DNA from: Ampelomyces quisqualis
Taxonomy: Eukaryota; Ascomycota; Dothideomycetes; Pleosporales; Phaeosphaeriaceae
DNA length: 64,000 bases
Reading direction: 5' to 3'
Assembly (NCBI GenBank): GCA_018398575.1
Contig: JAGTXZ010000008.1
Span: forward strand, 1,798,001-1,862,000
A program made the translations under genes and the position numbers. The notes below the pieces were generated by a model. The model searched no databases and had not been told where the DNA came from. It worked only from the letters and a program-made list of their open reading frames with translations. This document shows positions 56,587-64,000 of this stretch, piece after piece. Numbering within the stretch: the first letter of the stretch is position 1; every line of letters starts with the position of its first letter.

Positions 56587-57390
56587 GTGGCTGCAAGACC
56601 CTTCTCCAATAAACAACAACCCCTTCCACAAGCTGCTGTTCAACAAAGTGTACTCGAACAACCTCAAGCCGCCACAGCTGCCAAATACGGAGCTTTCCGC
56701 CTGGGCTTTCCCCCGGCAATGGAAAGGGAGCCTCTTCTGCACGAGACTGGATTTCGTCATGCCCTGTGCTGGTCGAGGAACATGCAGCTCCTCCTGCTTA
56801 TGATGATATCTTTAGCGAAGTTCATGCTGAGAAAGATGGCTTGGCTGTCAACATTTCGCATCAACCAATTAAATCAATCGCCGATTGTCCCTGGTCTTCA
56901 TTCCTGCTCTAGGTACGACAGACTGCTCAAGACAGTCAGCTGCCGCCCGCGCCCCACATTCCTCTTTTCTAAGAGGGCTTCTCCGCTACCCACCGCTATT
57001 GAAAACCTATTTTTATCTAGGTCACAGGCTCGCGTCGGGGTGTGCAGCCATTTGTCGCCTTGGGAACAGTTTCGAGATGTACAAGTGGTCATCGCGTATG
57101 ACTAGCGACTCATCTTACCGTACCTTCAAGTACTTTGTGGAAGGGAATCCGAATAGCTTAAATTTCTTCAGTAGTAGCGGAGACCCCTCTCATTTTGACA
57201 GCCTTTGTGGTAAGAAATCCTGGTTTGATGCCGGGAGCTCGCAGTCTACCCACTACGCCGGAATGCTGGCTAGCGGAAGAGAGATGTTGTCGAGTACATT
57301 GTTCAAAGCTGCTGGCGGTCATGTTTCTGGGCCAGGTGGTGACGGATTGAAATCTTGCGCTGCCAACGAGGACGTTTCTGCAAGATGATT
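56587..57390 (+). pseudogene. decayed UDP-glucose:sterol glucosyltransferase (N-terminal part only)
   Basis: Family text appears in pieces over three frames. EREPLLHETGF and APPAYDDIFSEVHAEKDGL come first. Near 57022 one frame reads TGSRRGVQPFVALG, matching the GSRGDVQPFVALG motif of fungal sterol glucosyltransferases (Ugt51/Atg26 type). FKYFVEGN and FFSSSGDPS follow, then, after another shift, LTAFVVRNPGLMPG (57197 onward). The remaining catalytic half, including the UDP-sugar site, is absent; homology stops before the AT-rich block at 57480. At least three frame changes mark it as non-functional. The borders are approximate. Confidence 0.72.
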
Positions 57391-57479
57391 TGTCGCGGAC
57401 TTCAATCCCGCAACCCCCCGGACAGTTCGATTGGCGAGTCGTGACTTTGATTCGGGGCACTCTCGAAATCAACAAAATT

Positions 57480-57960
57480 ACTGTTACAATTTAGGATCAA
57501 TTTTTTTTACATTATAGTGCTATTATAAAGAAAGTTTACTGTAACCTAAACAAATTAAACTCTTATAGAAAAGAGTTATATAGTCTAAGTCTATAGGCTT
57601 GTTACCCAGTCTACTAAGTATTTAGTATTTACTATCCTAGTGTAGCCTAACTTGGATAAATGTAGCCTGTTATAGCTATAGAATTATATTTATTATCAAC
57701 TGGACAGTGTAGGTAGATATTAGTGATAGTAACAGGTTACAGGCTAACAGCCTAACAGGTTTAAAAGTTGGAGCGTCTCTCCTTGGAATTTGAACTATAA
57801 AACAAAGCTGTTAATAACAAGCATTACATCTATAGCAGAACTTTGCTTACGTAGGAACAGCTCTCTATCTAGCCCCTACTTACGTAAGACCTCTACCTGA
57901 CCCCTACCCCCTCTTACGTTAGACCCAATATCTACTCATTTATTACCATACTCCCCCGCA
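57480..57960. other. AT-rich block, likely RIP-mutated repeat
   Basis: About 480 bp are clearly richer in A+T and TpA than the surroundings, with no open frame. Tracts such as ttacgtaagacctc and cttacgttagaccc recur near the right end. The composition is what repeat-induced point mutation of a transposon produces; the original element is not recognisable. Confidence 0.55.
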
Positions 57961-58195
57961 CCTGGCGGAAGGGTGTTTCTCCGCCACGATTCCAAAAGTA
58001 GTAACACATTCTATGATCTCCACACCATGAACCTGGTGTTCGATATGTGCCTCAATCTCAGTGGTATTGATCGGACCTAGGATGGAGACCATCCGGGTCA
58101 AGTTCTTCCATGGGCTTTAAGGACCCGAGTTGACATGGCTTGTTTGGAAACTCATCTGACTTCAGTCGCTAGCATTGTGAAAGTGAAAGAGCACG
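57961..58195. other. promoter region of the beta-galactosidase gene
   Basis: Normal base composition returns at about 57960. No distinct regulatory element is claimed. Confidence 0.4.
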
Positions 58196-61100
58196 ATGAA
58201 GCCAAGTAGCTTTCTCGCGAGGCTCGCGCTGTCTTTATTGCCATTGCAAACATGCGTGCAAGCGTTGGGAGGCAAGCCCGGAGACTATATCATCGCGGAA
58301 AAGCGAGCGCCACTCCAGGACATTGTATGGAGCTTCACATTGTCCAATTCTTGAGACTGACTCGGAGTAAGGTGACCTGGGATGAGCACTCTCTCTTCGT
58401 TCATGGCAAGCGTGTCATCTTCTGGGGGGCGGAGGTGCATCCATTCCGGTGGGTAGAATTAGCTATTGGCAAAATAGTGCTAATTCTATGCCAGTCTCCC
58501 AGTCCCAAGCTTGTGGCTCGATGTGTTCCAGAAGATCAAAGCGATGGGATATAATGGAGTATCTTTCTACTCTGCATGGGCGCTACACGAGCCCAAGCCC
58601 GGACACTTCAGCGCAGAGGGTGTCTTCGACTGGGAGCCTTTCTTTGATGCAGCAAAGAAAGTCGGCGTGTATCTTGTTGCTGTAAGTCAACATACCTAAT
58701 ACTCCAGTCTTAGTGCTTATGACCCAGCGTCCTGGGCCGTACATCAACGCCGAAGTGACGGGTGGCGGGTTTCCAGGCTGGCTGCAACGGGTGTCAGGTA
58801 ACTTCCGCACGCCAGATGCCGACTACCAAGCAGCAACCCTGAACTACATCGAATCAATCACACCCATCATTGCGAAGGCGCAGATCACAAACGGCGGACC
58901 GGTCATCCTGTTCCAGCCAGAGAACGAGTACTCGATGGCCGTCAACAACGTCACATTTCCTGATGCGGATTATATGAACGACCTCATAAAGCAGTATCGA
59001 GATCTTGGGGTCGTGGTACCTCTCATAAATAATGTTGCATGGGCCAATGGAGTAAATGCGCCAGGAACGCCGGCGCCAGTGGATATATATGGACACGATT
59101 CCTACCCACTTGGCATGAATTGTACCGACCCTTCGTACTGGATTGACGACTCGCTTCCGACTGATTGGCGGAAGACCCATCTGGAGCAGAGCCCCAATAC
59201 TCCCTACATGCTCGTCGAGTACCAAGGTGGTGCATACCAACCGTGGGGTGGCGACGGCTTTGAGAAATGCGCCATCTTCACTAATCATGAGTTCGAGCGT
59301 GTCTTCTACAAGAATAACATCGCTGCAGGTGCGACCATCTTCAACGTATACATGGTGGGTCCTTTATGGTACGTTTTTCCATATTCAAGCTGATAATTGC
59401 AGACGTTCGGAGGCACCAACTGGGGCAATCTTGGCCATGCCGGCGGATACACGTCGTACGACTACGGCGCCGCTATCACAGAAGAGCGCCAGGTCCATCG
59501 TGAAAAGTACAGCGAAGCAAAACTGATTGCGAATTTTGTACATGCATCATCTGCCTTAGCAACGGCTGTTCCAGGATACAACACCACTGGCGTGTACGCA
59601 GACAATATAGCTATCACCGTAACACCGCTGTTCGGTAACAAGACAAGCTTCTACGTCACCCGCCAGACCAAGTACAACTCTCTGGCTTCGACATCTTACA
59701 AGCTCAAACTGCGGACGAGTGCTGGCAACCTCACCATTCCGCAGCTCGGTGGGTCGCTGACTCTTAACGGCCGAGACACCAAGATTCATGTTGCCGACTA
59801 TGACGTTGGTGGCTTCAATCTGCTCTACTCCACGGCTGAGATCTTCACGTGGAAGAAGTACGGCAGTCGCACCGTGCTAGTTGTTCATGGTGGCCCGAAA
59901 GAGCTGCACGAGCTTGCGGTGTCGCAAACGAGCGGTGGAACGGCTGTGGAGGGATCTGGCGTCAAATTCTCCAACCGAAACGGCAACACAATTGTACAGT
60001 GGGAGTCAGGTAGCGACCGTCGCACAGTTCGGGTTGGCTCAGATCTGTACATTGTCATTCTTGATCGCAATTCGGCATACAATTACTGGACTGTCAGCAC
60101 TCTACCTGAAGGCAGCTACTCGCACGATGCAACGACGTCTTCGGATCTTATTGTCAAGGCTGGCTATCTTCTCCGCACAGCGACCATCGCTGGTGGTATA
60201 ATCAACTTGGTAGGCGATGTAAATGCTACGACGACTATTGAGGTAGTGGGCGGAGCTCATAGCGGTATCACGGGGCTTACCTTCAACGGCGAGATGCTGG
60301 ACGCTAAGAGCGACCGGAACGGTTTCTTGAGCGCTACTGTGCGATTCTCTGATCCCGCCATCAAGTTACCAAGCCTCGACTCGCTGAGCTGGAAGTACGT
60401 CGACGCGCTTCCAGAACTCAAAGCGTCGTATGATGATTCGTTGTGGGTGAACGCGGACCACACAGAGACGAACAACGACTACTGGCCACTTACCACACCC
60501 ACTGTTCTTTGGGGTGCCGAGTACGGCTTCAACGCCGGCTCACTGATATTCCGTGGTCATTTCATCGCTAATGGCAATGAGAGCTTCATTCACTTGAACG
60601 TTTCGGGGGGTTCAGCCTTTGCGTTCTCCGCGTGGGTTAATGAGACCTTCATCGGATCGTGGCATGCGACGGGAGAAGCCAATATTGCGAACCTTACTTT
60701 GGAGGTTCCCCAGCTTACGCGCGGCGATAACTACGTCCTTACAGTACTGTCGGACCATATGGGCCACAATGGAAACTGGATGGTAGGGTACAATGAAATG
60801 AAGACGCCCCGTGGTATTATTGGATATGATTTCCCTGGACATACAAAGCACTCTTCAAACTCCACTCGTGCACCAGATGGCATCAAGTGGAAAATCACGG
60901 GCAATCTGGGAGGCGAAGACTCTCGTGGAGGTATTCGTGGTCCACTGAACGAGGGTGCACTTTGGGTGGAGCGAAACGGATACCACCTTCCAGGAGCTCC
61001 CACCGAATCATGGGAAAGTAGCAAAGGCCCGGCGTCTGGGCTGTCCAAGCCAGGTGTTGGGTTTTACTCGACGACGCTGAAGCTTGATATTCCCGAAAAA

Positions 61101-61424
61101 TGGGATATTCCACTATCGTTCATCTTCCATGGCGACGACTTCAATGGCGTTGGCAAGGGCTGGAGGGCTCAGCTGTGGGTGAACGGGTATCAGTTTGGCA
61201 AGTTCGTAAACGGCGTCGGTCCCCAGCGCCGCTTTCCGGTTCCAGAGGGTGTTTTGAATCATCGCGGGGACAATTATGTGGCGATCAGTATATGGGCAGT
61301 CGATGCGAAAGGCGCGAAACCCGAAGGAATCGAGCTTGTTGCGGGTATGCCGGTGAAGACAGGTTACAATGGCTTGGAGAGTGCGCCGATGTCTTGGTGG
61401 GAAAAGCGAGAGGGCGCGTACTAG
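58196..61424 (+). CDS. lacA: secreted beta-galactosidase, glycoside hydrolase family 35
   Basis: Five exons (58196-58324, 58372-58448, 58495-58681, 58728-59354, 59403-61424) give 1013 residues, matching fungal LacA (about 1006). It hydrolyses terminal beta-galactosyl residues of lactose and pectic/xyloglucan side chains outside the cell. The signal peptide (LARLALSLLPLQTCVQA) is followed by VTWDEHSLFVHGKRV and GAEVHPFRLPVPSLW. The catalytic acid/base is the second Glu of the FQPENEYS motif region (PENE) and the nucleophile is Glu of MLVEYQGGAYQPWG. The GH35 signature GGGFPGWLQR is present. Many N-x-S/T sites suggest glycosylation. The C-terminal jelly-roll domains are complete. The frame is intact although it borders decayed DNA. 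Confidence 0.95.
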
Positions 61425-62011
61425 CTGCTGCGATAGGATGATGTATCTTAGCTACATACTCTGATAGATTGAAACTTTGCTCTACAATTCTACGTTAGCA
61501 GGAACGTTAGGGATGGGATTGCTCAATTCTATCCGCTCAGTCATGACGTGCAGCACTTGCACGATGGCAAACTCCGAGACAATACTTGCCAGACTTGAGA
61601 CGTAGTGGTTCGATTGTGTGTGACGAACTCGATCGCTACTCCGCCCTAGGACAGTGTTGCACTGGTGGAAGCATCGGGCCTGAAAACCCTGCGGCGCAAC
61701 GCGGCTAATAGTGGATTCGCCTTGCCGTAGCCACTCCACTCAGGCAACGGCGCTCCATCACCAGCACCCCGTCGTGCGATAAATTCCCGGGTCAAGATTT
61801 TTTTCGCCAACGAACTTTGATGCAAATTTGAAGCGCTTCATACGAGTCGAGGCGAAATCAGGCGAAAGGGATATGTATAAGAATGCCTCATGCACTGTAG
61901 CACTAGTCCCATCAGACACCCACCTTCCAACTCCCATTCGCATTCAAAATTCACGCCAAACCACAGCTCCATCGAACTTGATCTCTTGCTTACATCTTCC
62001 CGATAACTAAA
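61425..62011. other. intergenic region
   Basis: GH35 3' flank and the presumed promoter of the small gene at 62012. Confidence 0.45.
61871..61880 (+). promoter_or_regulatory. TATA-like element upstream of the small gene
   Basis: tatgtataag lies about 130 bp before the ATG at 62012 and is followed by a C/T- and CA-rich leader typical of fungal transcripts. Confidence 0.4.
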
Positions 62012-62268
62012 ATGCCTTCTTTCAAAGGTAGTACATGCCGAGATAACCATTACACGAGGCACAATGGCTAAATCACCACCTAGACTCTGTCTCATCCAGC
62101 CCTGCTGGACCATCCTCGGCACCAACACCATCGACTGCCGTGTCATCGACACCAACCCACGAGACTCTTCATGGCGCTGCTGCAGCGTTGACCTTGCAAG
62201 GGCTAGAGCTCTGCCCTCACTGCTACCGTGAGATGAAGCACTGCAACGAGCGTTTCGCATTCGCATAG
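62012..62268 (+). CDS. small 66-residue protein with a CPHC motif, two exons
   Basis: The proposed exons are 62012-62027 and 62084-62268, joined by a 56-nt intron (GTAGTA ... CACCTAG) that removes stops in this frame. The product begins MPSFKDSVSSSPAGPSSAPT, continues as a Ser/Thr/Pro-rich stretch, and ends LTLQGLELCPHCYREMKHCN then ERFAFA and a stop. CPHC plus a further Cys and two His could bind one metal ion, which is inference. I do not recognise a family. Support comes from the start context, the TATA-like element, a pyrimidine-rich leader and the coherent C-terminus; there is no homology evidence. Confidence 0.5.
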
Positions 62269-63328
62269 TCGGCCCGCAATTCGATGTGGAGATGGTTACG
62301 TATGCGCGGAGCAAACATCGCGCTTGGATCACCACGTTCTGACCACCACACGAGATATCGAGCAATGTTCCGTTGGTGCTTGTTGTACAGTAGGATAGGT
62401 TTACGCATCACCAAGGCGTAACGAGGGGGACTTTGGACACTATGGCGTTTTGGACATACCCGACTTCTAGCTTATTCGCGAATGCATGTATTGTCGAAAA
62501 CGGGATTGTTTGTGCATCGCGTGATAGGATGTGGCTCACGCCCTTTTTCTTTTGACTCAATTCTGTGCTCCAACGTAGGCAGAGTTCGACCCGTTAGTAC
62601 TGTTGCCTTGCGTATCCGCGCTGAACGTTTGTGATATAATACGAGTCTAAACAAATGTCTATCTCATCCCATAGGTTTCAATCGCACTAAGGTGAGAGGC
62701 TACAGGTAACGACATTCTGATCTGTTATTCTAAGCTCAACCGCGGTTTCGAAGTCAACAGAGTGCACAATGCTTGCATACCCGTTTTCAAATTGCATCCC
62801 ATCGTAGAGAGGTAGAGCAGATGTTCATCTACTATCGTGTCTTAAAAAGACTCTGAACTCCTCACTCGTGCTACGCTGGCATGTCTTGTCTCATTAGAAA
62901 AGGGTTCAAGCAAGGTGACCAAAATAGTTCCAGCTCTAACCCAGGATAACAGTTCTAGGTGACATGAATGATATCCATCTATACTGGTATTGGTATCGTG
63001 TTAATACCTTGATCACAAGTACGACCCAAACACCATCATCCAATGAAACATTGTTCCATCTTTGTGGGTCTCGTAGCCCCCATCGTGCGCCTCACAGTCT
63101 GGCTCCACGTGTTTAAGCATTACGGGACATGCGACAAAGTACCATCAGAGTGGCTGGATGAGCCAGCTCCCGTTGTGTTTGTGTTTGTGTGTGGTTACCT
63201 CAGTAGTACGATTGACTGAATCAATACCACCGGGTGACGGGTGTTGGGAAGTATTTAAGTTGGAGACGCGCCTCCGCCACTGCATCTTTTATCCGGACGT
63301 TGCTCAACCTCTCCAACACCAGCCCAGC
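62269..63328. other. intergenic region
   Basis: No gene recognised in about 1.06 kb of slightly AT-rich DNA. Confidence 0.45.
63252..63258 (+). promoter_or_regulatory. TATA-like element of the small secreted protein gene
   Basis: tatttaa lies 71 bp before the ATG at 63329. Confidence 0.45.
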
Positions 63329-63863
63329 ATGTTCAAAAGAATGCTCCTCGCTCTGTTGCCGCTTGCGGCTGGCATGCCTCCATCGGCGGTCAAACCAGCA
63401 GCCCCACCACCCATGAGGCTGCAAGTGACTACCTTCCAGGCCTACTCACACGACGCCTACACTGGCTACGCGAACTTTGTCACATTCATCGTTGGGGAGC
63501 CAGGTTACTCGCTCGGAGCTATATGCAGTCTTGCAACAGCTGAACCGTTGTTTTCTGACATGAACTGGACCGAATGCGATATTCGTAATGGCGATCCCGG
63601 CGTCAAGCTGTTATTCCAAATCAGCCCCGGGTTCAGTCAGGTCAGACTCAAGAAGGGATGGAAGAGTGGCGAGTAAGTTAGCCTTGATATGCAAAGGGCA
63701 CAGTGCTGATGGTTGCCGTGACAGCATGTACATGTGGGGGGTCGCGACGCAAGACACATACTGGAAGGAGGGCAATGGCGGTAACGTAACGGCCATGTGG
63801 GAGGGAAAATATTACTGGGTTAATCAACCTTGGGACTTTGAGGTCAATAGCATCACAGGCTAA
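63329..63863 (+). CDS. small secreted protein, unknown function (candidate effector)
   Basis: Two exons (63329-63672, 63725-63863) give 160 residues. A signal peptide (MFKRMLLALLPLAAGMPPSA) is clear. The mature part has RLQVTTFQAYSHDAYTGYAN, VGEPGYSLGAICSLATAEP, a sequon-bearing DMNWTECDIRNGDPGVK, and, after the intron, MYMWGVATQDTYWKEGNGGN and YYWVNQPWDFEVN. It has only two cysteines (AIC and TEC), probably one disulfide, and is rich in Trp/Tyr near the C-terminus. The open frame without splicing stops at once after GlySerGly-Glu; splicing (GTAAGT ... GACAG) extends it. No family recognised with confidence. Confidence 0.72.
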
Positions 63864-64000
63864 GCGAGATTGCATTGTACCCGTGGGGGTGTTGCAGCGG
63901 ACGGTGCAGAGGATGAAAAGAGGAAGAAATCAAAAGCATTAAATAGAGTGTCAGGTAGCCCCGCGCCTCTCTGATAACTCACAGCTGAATCTGCAGCAAT
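63864..64000. other. right edge, 3' flank
   Basis: Nothing recognised. Confidence 0.4.

Noticed and set aside
56465..57105. Two open frames (112 and 172 codons) as real genes
   Set aside because: They coincide with the frameshifted glucosyltransferase relic and mix coding and non-coding frames.
1..64000. CRISPR arrays, bacterial operons, integrases or phage genes
   Set aside because: None seen; regularly spaced repeats here are simple mini- or microsatellites without spacers.

Overview
The window is nuclear DNA of a filamentous ascomycete (Pezizomycotina). The short GT..AG introns (mostly 46-70 nt), the dense gene packing and the typical euascomycete gene set show this. A dothideomycete is my best guess, but that is inference. 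No bacterial, viral or CRISPR features were seen. Exon boundaries were set by hand from splice signals, reading-frame continuity and family conservation, and in the reported models the exon lengths sum to whole codons.

Left and central part (1-46 kb) is mostly housekeeping. In order it holds a hexapeptide-repeat O-acetyltransferase; a GMC oxidoreductase; the pre-rRNA/60S factor IPI3; an otubain deubiquitinase; COP9 signalosome subunit 2; the GTPase RHO3; a membrane-anchored alpha/beta hydrolase; a PAP2 lipid phosphatase; an RBR ubiquitin ligase; ERG4 sterol reductase; an MPDU1-like PQ-loop protein; a SurE-like secreted phosphatase with altered metal ligands; a broken FAD-monooxygenase/acetoacetate-decarboxylase chimera; mitochondrial ribosomal protein S8; a proline-rich conserved protein; a single-pass membrane protein; primase large subunit PRI2; a PHO13-type phosphatase; aspartyl aminopeptidase; and the APC/C activator CDH1. 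Ubiquitin/NEDD8 control is well represented: otubain, CSN2, RBR ligase, CDH1 and a PA-TM-RING protein.

Right part (46-64 kb) is more accessory. An intact tRNA-derived SINE with 15-bp target-site duplications lies before an aquaporin. A PA-TM-RING ligase follows. Then comes a transposon-rich pocket (53.7-58 kb) with a second, inverted SINE copy carrying a nested small element, a TA-flanked MITE, a cysteine-rich secreted protein built of repeated modules, a decayed sterol glucosyltransferase, and an AT-rich block that looks RIP-mutated. Beyond it lie a secreted GH35 beta-galactosidase, a 66-residue two-exon gene and a small secreted protein near the right edge.

The most interesting signals are the SINE family with its nested element, the modular cysteine-rich secreted protein in the repeat pocket, the FMO/ADC fusion relic, and the SurE-like protein that has lost metal ligands.
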